Shown: positions 1 to 5,528 of the stretch, piece after piece
Layout of the letters: every line of letters begins with the position of its first letter
How positions within the stretch are numbered: position 1 is the stretch's first letter
Assembly: GCA_937884015.1 (NCBI GenBank)
Contig: CALGBV010000336.1
Span: forward strand, 1-5,528
DNA length: 5,528 bases
From: an uncultured Bacteroidales bacterium
GTDB taxonomy: Bacteria; Bacteroidota; Bacteroidia; Bacteroidales; F082
Reading direction: 5' to 3'
The notes under the pieces: generated by a model
The model's input: the letters and a program-made list of their open reading frames with translations, nothing else
Databases searched by the model: none
What the model was told of the DNA's origin: nothing
Program-made: the position numbers and the translations under genes

Positions 1-241
1 ATTCTTGGTATTGTAATCCCTTACCTGTTTGTCTTGTTTTATTATAAGCATCTATTAATAAAGGAGAATATGTTTCTAATATACCTTTATATAAAGGATA
101 TGAATCTCTTTTAATAAAATCTTTAATTATTTTTTTGGTTATTTCATTTTTATAGTTTTTCTTTTCGTCTTTTGAGCCGCAACCAGTTGCGCCTATCAAG
201 AGTATGATTCCAAGAATCAGGTGTAAAAATCTGTTATTCAT
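1..241 (-). CDS. Putative surface lipoprotein, N-terminal part (runs off left edge)
   Basis: An open frame of 80 codons starts with ATG at 239-241 and continues past the window edge, so the C-terminus is missing. Residues 1-20 form a lipoprotein signal peptide: Asn-Asn-Arg, then a hydrophobic stretch (residues 5-17), then A18-T19-G20 before C21, which fits a lipobox. The residues after the cysteine are G-S-K-D-E-K. A Lys-Asp-Glu there resembles the export signal that sends Bacteroidota lipoproteins to the cell surface, so a surface location is inferred. The mature part is rich in Lys, Ile, Tyr and Asn, and I recognise no domain. It begins 17 bases after the flippase stop on the same strand, so co-transcription is likely. 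Positions 1-180 are only about 24% G+C, against roughly 45-55% in stretches of neighbouring genes, which suggests a recently acquired or fast-evolving gene. The coding call is good; the function is unknown. Confidence 0.8.
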   Translation of the reverse strand, partial: MNNRFLHLILGIILLIGATGCGSKDEKKNYKNEITKKIIKDFIKRDSYPLYKGILETYSPLLIDAYNKTRQTGKGLQYQE

Positions 242-258
242 AATATTCGGCGATTTTA

Positions 259-1551
259 TTATTCTTTTTTGAAAACTTTTCTCATTTCATCCTTTGCCCA
301 GTTCCAGTCTTCCTTGTTGGGCAGCAAGTCAACGAGGCGTGCCGAACTTTGCTTGCGGAAAATGAGCCAATGGTAGGTAAACGATGCCGCAAAAGTGATG
401 GACGACGAAATGGCCGCACCATCAATGCCGAAAGGCTTTACCAAAAGCAAGGTACTCGGAATGGTAAAGCAAAGTCCTGTCAGTGAAGCAAATAAGTTAT
501 ATTTCGGCTGTCCCGTACCCGAAAAATAATGGGCGAGGATGGTGTGTGCAGCCAAAAATATGATGCCTGGCGACATGTAAAGTATGACATGTTTGATTTC
601 GGAAAATTCCTTTGAGAGAATCCATTCGTAGAACGAGGTCGGCATGATGACAATCAGCACCAAGGCTAAAAACGTGAACAATACTGCAATCTTTATGAAA
701 CGCAAGGTTAGTTTCACGGCTTCCTTGCGGTCGGTCATATTGCTCAAGGCAGAGAACTGCACCAAGGCGAGACTGTTGCCGATAATCTTCACGCCTTCAG
801 TGATTTGCGTTCCAGATGAAAATACGCCAACACGTTCATTACCCCAGTGTTTCTTGAGCAGAAACATGCTCAACCGCTTGTTCAAGGTGCTGACCAAAGT
901 GGACAATTGGATGACCGCGCCATAGCTAAACATCTCTTTTGCAGTGACTTTAATGGAATCAAAACCATCTTTTCCAATCATTGGGAGCAGGAAACAGAAA
1001 CCGACGATGGTTGCGACGGAATAGCCACTCAAAAGGGAATATACGAAAGCGTGCGCATCGGTGATGTGAAAGACGAATAACAAGAGGCACATCACAATGA
1101 TTTGCGTAACTATCTGTATGGAAAACACCCAATTATAAAGCGAGACTTTTTCTTTGCCTAAAAAAATGTTCAGGTTGAAGTTGTGGAAACTGTAAACCAA
1201 GACCATCAGCAGGGTAATTTTGGCGTAGCCTTGCGGAACTATGTCGTCGAAAGTGTCTGGAAAATAGGATAATATCCAAAAAGCAAGTGCATAAATGGAA
1301 ATGGCTACGATAATCCATGAATACGACACCAGCATCAAGGTAGAGATTTTTTTGCGTGGGGTGAAATACACCAGTCCGCTGCCGGCCAGCAGTTCAACGC
1401 CAATTAGGAGGAAGGAAACATCAACGACAATCATGCCGCCAATGCCCCATTCGGCTGCGCCTAAAAATTTGGCACCGAGCACCATATTGGCAAAACCAAT
1501 CAGGATGTTCAGTATTCTTGTTGCCCCCGTCCCTAAAATCTTCTTGAACAT
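259..1551 (-). CDS. Wzx/MATE-like polysaccharide flippase (oligosaccharide transporter), 430 aa
   Basis: This is probably an inner-membrane flippase that moves a lipid-linked oligosaccharide to the periplasmic face. The protein is almost wholly hydrophobic, with about 12 likely membrane helices (near residues 10-30, 38-62, 72-97, 111-131, 139-161, 168-192, 208-230, 250-268, 284-304, 322-345, 352-372 and 378-398). Its length of 430 is normal for the family. Typical family features are the N-terminal helix ending in G-A-K-F-L-G (26-31), the S-G-T-G-Q-P loop (344-349) before helix 11, and F-G-I-D-G-A-A-I (374-381) opening the last helix. The tail after residue 400 is short, charged and probably cytoplasmic. 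The ATG at 1549-1551 lies three bases after the upstream stop, so the two genes are very likely co-transcribed and perhaps translationally coupled. Substrate specificity cannot be read from such sequences; the glycan link comes from the neighbours. It could also be called a generic polysaccharide biosynthesis protein. Confidence 0.88.
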   Translation of the reverse strand: MFKKILGTGATRILNILIGFANMVLGAKFLGAAEWGIGGMIVVDVSFLLIGVELLAGSGLVYFTPRKKISTLMLVSYSWIIVAISIYALAFWILSYFPDTFDDIVPQGYAKITLLMVLVYSFHNFNLNIFLGKEKVSLYNWVFSIQIVTQIIVMCLLLFVFHITDAHAFVYSLLSGYSVATIVGFCFLLPMIGKDGFDSIKVTAKEMFSYGAVIQLSTLVSTLNKRLSMFLLKKHWGNERVGVFSSGTQITEGVKIIGNSLALVQFSALSNMTDRKEAVKLTLRFIKIAVLFTFLALVLIVIMPTSFYEWILSKEFSEIKHVILYMSPGIIFLAAHTILAHYFSGTGQPKYNLFASLTGLCFTIPSTLLLVKPFGIDGAAISSSITFAASFTYHWLIFRKQSSARLVDLLPNKEDWNWAKDEMRKVFKKE

Positions 1552-1554
1552 ATC

Positions 1555-3237
1555 TTATCGCTTGGCTTTTAGTTTGAGTTGGTGAAACAGTCCCGAAAAG
1601 GTGAAAAAGAAACGCTTGCCATCGATGACGGTCATGGTTCCGTTGCCGTTCAGGGTGTGCAAGCCTTGCTTGAACTGAGACATGCTAAACGGCTCAATTC
1701 TACCGATTTGCGCTTCCGAATAATAATCTTCAGACATGACCTGAACTTCGTTGAGACGGACGGCTGTACCGTAATATCTGATGGATTCCTGGCCGGGACG
1801 AATCAGCGTCTCGCCATTGTTGATGAAGGCACCCGCCATGCGTGCGTCCTGGCAGTCGGTCTTGATTGGATTATTGTAATAGGGTTCGTATGGCCCACGC
1901 AAATCATCGGCTAAATATCTGAACAGCTTTATGTTGGAATATTTCTGAAGGCCAAAGAAAAGGTTCCATTTTCCATCCTTGAAATATAAGGTGGAATCGA
2001 CAGCGGAAATGTTTTCCAGCAAAACGGCATCTTGTTCAAGCGCAAGCCGCTCTTCGTTGAAACGGTAGAGGGAAATGCGGTTCGAGGCATTGGCTTCGGG
2101 AATGCAGTAAACTGTTCCATCATGTTCAAAGACAAAAGGATAGGAGAGATGGAACGGCTCGGAAAGGGCTTCGTGATGCCGTTTGAATCGCTCCGATTTC
2201 AAGGCGACGCAAATAGTGCCTTTCCCTTTTTTGTAATTATAGCTTTCAAAGAAAATGTAAGTGTCTTTTGCTGTCGTAATGACAAATGGATCAGCGTAGT
2301 AGGTGTTCAGATGACGACGCTTGAACCAGATGAAATCCTTTTCGTAGGCTTTGGGATTCTTGATGAAATTGCACAATGGCACTTCAGCGTAGGCTACATC
2401 CCAGTCTTCCTGACGGAAAAGGTCATGCAAATGGAAACGCAACCTCCTGATCGGACACAAAAGCCAATATTTCAGCATCTTGCCATTTCTTGGCGCATGG
2501 TAAATGGGTGCCGTTGATTTCGACTCGTGTTCGAAAATGCCGCCCGTGCGGATGATTTCATTGCACACTTCCAACGGCAACGACTCGCTTTCAAAATACA
2601 ACTGGTTGAGATGCGCCTTGTAGGAATGAAGAATGGTTGGGTAATATACCTTCTTCAGAATCACGCCTTTATCCAGCGATTCGGTCAGTTTTTGCAGGAT
2701 GATGCCGTTCACAGGGTTGTCTTGCATGAACTCCCAGAATCCGGGAGGCGCACCGCGGTAAACCATTTCATCGTCATGGTGGAAAGACCAAATACCGTAT
2801 TTCGCCACTTTCAGAATATCACCGCTGAGAATGTTGAAACCGAATCGAAGGATGAAATCAAGTTTCTGATTTTGAACCGTTTCAATATCGGCATTTGAAA
2901 TGATGGTTGAAATGCCTTGATGCAAAGGTTGGCAACTGAGGATTTCGATGTTTTCAAGGTCGTAATAATCCGACAAAGGCACCATTGCCTTACATTCGGG
3001 CTTGAAAAAACGACGATTCCATACCTGGAAAAACATTTTTCGGAAAGGGTAATCCTTGATGCGTTTGAATAAGCCTTTTTTTGGTGCGGTTTCTTCATCG
3101 TTTCTGATAATCAACGAAAACCGCATACCATTGTCAGTCAGCATTTTGATTGTTTCTGCCTGCCAACGTTGCAAGTCCATGCCGTCGACCATTACGCCAA
3201 ATCGCAAAGTTGTTTTTCCTTCTTCCATTGCGCTCAT
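1555..3237 (-). CDS. Formyltransferase-like domain fused to a GINT1-N-type five-bladed beta-propeller, 560 aa
   Basis: Two domains are visible. Residues about 10-245 resemble the formyltransferase fold of methionyl-tRNA and sugar-nucleotide N-formyltransferases. The signature region is G148-I-W-S-F-H-H, then R161-G-A-P-P, with D189-K-G further on. Aligned to the usual Asn-His-Asp active site this gives Ser151, His153 and Asp189, so the Asn is replaced. Residues about 300-555 match the propeller found at the N-terminus of plant glucosamine inositolphosphorylceramide transferase (GINT1) and in bacterial proteins: Y-A-D-P-F-V (314-319), F-F-E-S (329-332), H-L-S-Y-P-F-V-F (363-370), I-P-E (379-381), V-D-S-T-L-Y (413-418), R-P-G-Q (480-483) and Y-Y-G-T-A-V (488-493). 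There is no GT64 catalytic domain, signal peptide or clear membrane helix, so it is probably cytosolic or peripheral. A role in modifying a sugar of the glycan is inferred. The frame is open up to an ATG at 3304-3306, but those 23 extra residues (Arg/Lys-rich) would overlap the promoter region. I prefer ATG at 3235-3237, or possibly 3226-3228. The domain calls are firm; the substrate is unknown. Confidence 0.85.
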   Translation of the reverse strand: MSAMEEGKTTLRFGVMVDGMDLQRWQAETIKMLTDNGMRFSLIIRNDEETAPKKGLFKRIKDYPFRKMFFQVWNRRFFKPECKAMVPLSDYYDLENIEILSCQPLHQGISTIISNADIETVQNQKLDFILRFGFNILSGDILKVAKYGIWSFHHDDEMVYRGAPPGFWEFMQDNPVNGIILQKLTESLDKGVILKKVYYPTILHSYKAHLNQLYFESESLPLEVCNEIIRTGGIFEHESKSTAPIYHAPRNGKMLKYWLLCPIRRLRFHLHDLFRQEDWDVAYAEVPLCNFIKNPKAYEKDFIWFKRRHLNTYYADPFVITTAKDTYIFFESYNYKKGKGTICVALKSERFKRHHEALSEPFHLSYPFVFEHDGTVYCIPEANASNRISLYRFNEERLALEQDAVLLENISAVDSTLYFKDGKWNLFFGLQKYSNIKLFRYLADDLRGPYEPYYNNPIKTDCQDARMAGAFINNGETLIRPGQESIRYYGTAVRLNEVQVMSEDYYSEAQIGRIEPFSMSQFKQGLHTLNGNGTMTVIDGKRFFFTFSGLFHQLKLKAKR

Positions 3238-3245
3238 TTTGTTGA

Positions 3246-3253
3246 CAAAAATA
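3246..3253 (-). promoter_or_regulatory. Candidate -7 element (TATTTTTG) for the minus-strand operon
   Basis: Read on the minus strand this is TATTTTTG, a full match to the Bacteroidota -7 consensus TAnnTTTG. No TTG lies 19-20 bases upstream, so the -33 element is missing or degenerate. A start just downstream would leave a leader of only a few bases before the ATG at 3237, or about 14 bases before the ATG at 3228. The A-rich surroundings make a chance match possible. Confidence 0.35.
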
Positions 3254-3309
3254 CAATTCTTTTCTTTTCGCTGCGTTATTATTACGTCAAAACGCCGAAA
3301 ACGCAAGAA

Positions 3310-3324
3310 AATTGCTTGCCAATT
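3310..3324. repeat. Short palindrome AATTG-N5-CAATT over the plus-strand -33 element
   Basis: Two perfect 5-base inverted arms, AATTG (3310-3314) and CAATT (3320-3324), enclose CTTGC. The enclosed bases contain the TTG proposed as the -33 element (3316-3318). The placement would suit a repressor site. Arms this short often arise by chance in AT-rich DNA, and no regulator gene is in view. A further CAATTC (3254-3259) touches the minus-strand -7 candidate, matching the right arm plus one base. Confidence 0.22.
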
Positions 3325-3345
3325 CGGGGAAGAGTCTTATCTTTG
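3316..3345 (+). promoter_or_regulatory. Bacteroidota-type promoter (TTG-N19-TATCTTTG) for the glycosyltransferase gene
   Basis: TTG at 3316-3318 and TATCTTTG at 3338-3345 are separated by exactly 19 bases, matching the -33/-7 promoter of the primary sigma factor in Bacteroides and relatives (TTG, 19-21 bases, TAnnTTTG). The transcript would begin near 3350, leaving a leader of only about 10 bases before the ATG at 3361. No purine-rich ribosome binding site is present, as is common in this phylum. Its position supports 3361 as the true start rather than the in-frame ATG at 3169, which lies inside the divergent gene. Confidence 0.65.
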
Positions 3346-3360
3346 ACGGATTTTTTGCGT

Positions 3361-5319
3361 ATGAAACTGTCTATTGTCATAGTAAACTATAACGTTGAGT
3401 ATTTTTTGGAGCAATGCCTCTATTCGGTGCGTCGCGCATTGCAAGGCATTGAAGGTGAAGTGTTTGTGGTTGATAACAATTCCGTTGATGGTTCCCTGAA
3501 GATGCTGGCACAGAAATTTCCTGAGGTGAAAGTCATCGCTAACAAGGAAAATGTCGGTTTTAGCCGTGCTAACAATCAGGCTATCAGGATTTCAACTGGT
3601 GAATATGTGTTGCTTCTGAATCCCGATACCGTGGTCGAAGACGACACTTTCAGCAAGTGCCTCGCTTTCATGGACGCTCATCCTGATGCGGGCGGTCTCG
3701 GCGTGAAAATGGTGGATGGCAAGGGCCAGTTCCTGCCTGAATCGAAACGCGGATTGCCGACACCTATGACGGCTTTCTATAAAATGTTCGGTCTCACCAA
3801 GTTGTTTCCCCATTCCAAGCGTTTTGCACATTATTACATGGGCCACTTGTCGAATGATGAAACCAATGAGGTTGAGATACTTGCGGGCGCATTCATGTTG
3901 ATGCGTCGCGAGACTTTGGACAAAGTCGGTCTTTTAGACGAGACCTTTTTCATGTATGGCGAGGACATCGATTTGTCGTACCGCATCACGTTGGGCGGCT
4001 ACAAGAATTACTATTTTCCCGAGACGCGCATCATACATTATAAAGGTGAAAGCACCAAGAAAACGAGTGTCAACTATGTCTTTGTGTTTTACAAGGCCAT
4101 GGAGATTTTCGCCAAGAAACACTTTGGTCAGAAACGAGCCTCAACTTTCTCATTCCTAATTAATTTGGCCATTTATTTTAAAGCTTTCCTTGCACTGGTT
4201 TCGCAATTCTTTCACAAGGCTTTCATGCCGATTATCGATACCGTTTTGGGCTATGGAGGGCTAGCGGCCATCAGTTATTTCTGGGGAAAAATGGTTGTGT
4301 ATGATGGTGCAGGCAGTTATCCTATGGTTCTGTTTGCGGCGGTTCTGCCTGTCTATATCCTGATTTGGCTTTTATGTTCCTATTTCAGTGGCGGCTACGA
4401 CAAGCCCTACGGCTACGGAAAGAGTGTCTTCGGCGTGGCCGTCGGCAGTGTGCTGATTCTGGTGCTCTACGCCTTATTGCCTGAAAGTCTGCGCTTTTCG
4501 CGTGCATTGATATTGTTTGGCACCATTTGGCTGGCCTTGGAGATGTGCCTAACGCGTTGCATCGGCTATTTGTCGGGCAACGAGGACTTCCAACTGAAGA
4601 AAAATCTGAAGAAACGTTTCCTGCTGATTGGCAGCAAATCGGAAGTGCAAAGGGTTGAAAACCTGCTTGATAGCACATCCATAAAGCCTGATTTCGTTGG
4701 CCGAGTGTTTTCGGATACCAAAGGCGAGGTGCCGGAAGGTTTCATCGGAAACATCAGTCAGGTGCCCGACATCATCACGATTTATAAGATTTCGGAGGTG
4801 ATTTTCTGCTCAAAGGACGTGCCGCATCAAGTCATCATCGACAAAATGGTGGAATGGCATGCAACGAATGTGGATTACAAGATTGCTCCCGAAGATAGTC
4901 TTTCAATCATTGGCAGCAATAGCATCAATACGCGCGGAGACCTCTATACTGTTGATATTAAGGCCATTGACACCAATACCAACCGCCGCAATAAACGTCT
5001 GTTCGATGTGTTGGTGAGTTGTTTCAGCATTTTGTTCTGGTTGCCTTTGGCGCTTTTGGTCAAGCGTCCCGTGCGTTTTCTGAAGAACGCTATCTTGGTG
5101 CTGTTTGGCCGTCGCACTTGGGTCGGTTATTGTCCTATTGATGATGAGGCGCAAAAACTGCCGAAAATCAGGCAAGGAATCTTCAATCCAGCTTCTTATC
5201 TCGACACTTCGACATTGAAGGACAAGCCTTTTGTCAACCAGTTGAATTTGGTCTATGCCCGCGACTACACGGTGTGGAAAGATGCTGAGATTTTCTTTAA
5301 ATCGTTCACTGAACGTTGA
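3361..5319 (+). CDS. Family 2 glycosyltransferase fused to a phosphoglycosyl-transferase-like membrane region lacking its catalytic core, 652 aa
   Basis: Residues 1-260 are a WbbL-like GT2 (GT-A fold) glycosyltransferase, using a nucleotide sugar to extend a lipid-linked glycan on the cytoplasmic face. Visible motifs are V-D-N-N-S-V-D-G-S (37-45), N-P-D-T (87-90, the DxD-equivalent metal site), G-E-D-I-D-L-S-Y-R (200-208, catalytic acidic pair) and I-I-H-Y-K-G-E-S-T (224-232). Probable membrane helices follow near 265-285, 292-312, 321-341, 353-373 and 380-400. A Rossmann-like segment (about 417-530) corresponds to the CoA_binding_3 domain of polyprenyl glycosylphosphotransferases such as WcaJ. 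K-R-L-F-D (545-549) and the hydrophobic stretch to 567 match the re-entrant helix of bacterial sugar transferases. The catalytic section (KFRSM...Asp-Glu, DELPQ) is absent; the chain goes directly to G-R-R-T-W-V-G-Y (583-590) and a family-like tail (603-649). The GT2 part should be active and the C-terminal part probably not. ATG at 3361 begins the classic GT2 strand M-K-L-S-I-V-I-V-N-Y. It is divergent from the flippase operon. Confidence 0.9.
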   Translation: MKLSIVIVNYNVEYFLEQCLYSVRRALQGIEGEVFVVDNNSVDGSLKMLAQKFPEVKVIANKENVGFSRANNQAIRISTGEYVLLLNPDTVVEDDTFSKCLAFMDAHPDAGGLGVKMVDGKGQFLPESKRGLPTPMTAFYKMFGLTKLFPHSKRFAHYYMGHLSNDETNEVEILAGAFMLMRRETLDKVGLLDETFFMYGEDIDLSYRITLGGYKNYYFPETRIIHYKGESTKKTSVNYVFVFYKAMEIFAKKHFGQKRASTFSFLINLAIYFKAFLALVSQFFHKAFMPIIDTVLGYGGLAAISYFWGKMVVYDGAGSYPMVLFAAVLPVYILIWLLCSYFSGGYDKPYGYGKSVFGVAVGSVLILVLYALLPESLRFSRALILFGTIWLALEMCLTRCIGYLSGNEDFQLKKNLKKRFLLIGSKSEVQRVENLLDSTSIKPDFVGRVFSDTKGEVPEGFIGNISQVPDIITIYKISEVIFCSKDVPHQVIIDKMVEWHATNVDYKIAPEDSLSIIGSNSINTRGDLYTVDIKAIDTNTNRRNKRLFDVLVSCFSILFWLPLALLVKRPVRFLKNAILVLFGRRTWVGYCPIDDEAQKLPKIRQGIFNPASYLDTSTLKDKPFVNQLNLVYARDYTVWKDAEIFFKSFTER

Positions 5320-5340
5320 TTGTAGAAATAATAATAAATG

Positions 5341-5369
5341 AAAAAAGGAAGCCTTACGCTTCCTTTTTT
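5341..5369. terminator. Bidirectional intrinsic terminator between converging genes
   Basis: GGAAGC (5347-5352), loop CTTAC (5353-5357) and GCTTCC (5358-5363) form a perfect 6-bp stem. Six A residues (5341-5346) precede it and seven T residues (5364-5370) follow, extending the pairing and giving a U-tract on both strands. It begins 22 bases after the glycosyltransferase stop and lies about 30 bases beyond the pckA stop on the other strand, so it can end both transcripts. The rest of the 5320-5400 gap shows nothing else. Confidence 0.88.
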
Positions 5370-5400
5370 TCATTTTATGACGCTTCGTGCGACTAATTGC

Positions 5401-5528
5401 TTAGAGTTTTGGACCGGCAGCGACGAGAGCCTTACCAGCCTCGTTTGTCGTGTACTTTTCAAAATTCTTGATAAAGCGGCCTGCGAGGTCTTTTGCCTTT
5501 TCTTCCCAAACGCTTGGGTCGGCGTAGG
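5401..5528 (-). CDS. pckA: Phosphoenolpyruvate carboxykinase (ATP), C-terminal 41 residues (runs off right edge)
   Basis: The minus strand holds 41 codons ending in TAA at 5401-5403; the frame is open to the window edge. The tail reads Y-A-D-P-S-V-W, then L-A-G-R-F-I-K-N-F-E-K-Y, and ends A-L-V-A-A-G-P-K-L. The L-A-x-x-F-x-x-N-F segment and the A-A-G-P-x-L end are typical of ATP-dependent PEP carboxykinase. That cytosolic enzyme interconverts oxaloacetate and PEP, in gluconeogenesis or, in rumen and gut anaerobes, as the CO2-fixing step toward succinate. The active-site regions lie outside the window, so the identification rests on the C-terminus alone. It converges on the glycosyltransferase gene and shares the terminator, with no sign of a functional link to the glycan genes. 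Confidence 0.82.
   Translation of the reverse strand, partial: YADPSVWEEKAKDLAGRFIKNFEKYTTNEAGKALVAAGPKL

Larger units (their letters stand above)
3301..3360. repeat. Imperfect 10-base inverted repeat flanking the plus-strand promoter
   Basis: ACGCAAGAAA at 3301-3310 is the reverse complement of TTTTTTGCGT at 3351-3360 except at one position (G opposite T). The arms sit on either side of the promoter, and the right arm ends directly before the ATG at 3361. The spacing of 40 bases is long for a single-protein operator. It may be chance in an A/T-tract-rich region or a pair of looped binding sites. Confidence 0.25.

Noticed and set aside
644..2898. Several plus-strand open frames of 77-161 codons opposite the flippase and formyltransferase-like genes
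   Set aside because: They are antisense to genes with strong family matches, show no recognisable motifs, and have no promoter of their own.
3289..3304. Direct repeat AAAACGC at 3289-3295 and 3298-3304
   Set aside because: Only seven bases, two copies, in A-rich DNA; no array continues and chance is enough to explain it.
3238..3306. Upstream start (ATG at 3304-3306) for the formyltransferase-like gene
   Set aside because: The 23 added residues are not domain-like and would cover the promoter region; the ATG at 3235-3237 directly precedes the recognisable protein. The choice is not certain.
3169..3360. N-terminal extension of the glycosyltransferase from an upstream in-frame ATG (64 extra residues)
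   Set aside because: It would overlap the start of the divergent gene and run through the promoter. The extra residues look like non-coding translation, and the GT2 fold begins exactly at the ATG at 3361.
4385..5373. Minus-strand open frames opposite the glycosyltransferase gene, including one of 156 codons starting in the terminator
   Set aside because: They read as shadows of a clear coding sequence; the longest begins within the terminator hairpin and has a low-complexity start.
1..5528. CRISPR array, tRNA or rRNA gene, insertion sequence ends, attachment site
   Set aside because: No regularly spaced repeats, no transposase or integrase, and no tRNA- or rRNA-like stretches were seen on either strand; the window is almost fully coding.

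Overview
The window looks like chromosomal DNA from a Bacteroidota member, most likely Bacteroidales. Three things suggest this: a promoter of the Bacteroidota type (TTG, 19 bases, TATCTTTG) in front of the plus-strand gene, no Shine-Dalgarno sequences before the starts, and a lipoprotein whose first residues after the lipid-bearing cysteine resemble the Bacteroidota surface-export signal. The species cannot be named from this sequence alone.

Layout. Positions 1-3237 hold three minus-strand genes in a tight row, read right to left. The first is a two-domain protein (formyltransferase-like, then a five-bladed propeller of the GINT1 N-terminal type). Three bases later comes a Wzx/MATE-like polysaccharide flippase, and 17 bases after that a small lipoprotein that runs off the left edge. 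Positions 3238-3360 are a divergent promoter region with a good plus-strand promoter and a weaker minus-strand candidate. Positions 3361-5319 encode one long plus-strand protein: a family 2 glycosyltransferase fused to a membrane region that resembles an initiating phosphoglycosyl transferase but lacks its catalytic core. A hairpin at 5341-5369 with an A-tract on one side and a T-tract on the other can terminate transcription from both directions. The last 128 bases are the 3' end of pckA, which converges on the hairpin from the right.

How the genes fit together. The glycosyltransferase, the formyltransferase/propeller protein and the flippase form a small divergent cluster that probably builds or modifies a lipid-linked surface glycan and moves it across the inner membrane. 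No polymerase, ligase or complete initiating transferase is visible, so the cluster must depend on genes elsewhere. The points most worth checking are the two fusion proteins, each with an altered active site (Asn to Ser in the formyltransferase signature; catalytic core missing from the phosphoglycosyl transferase part). The AT-rich lipoprotein beside them also stands out. pckA appears to be an unrelated housekeeping neighbour.
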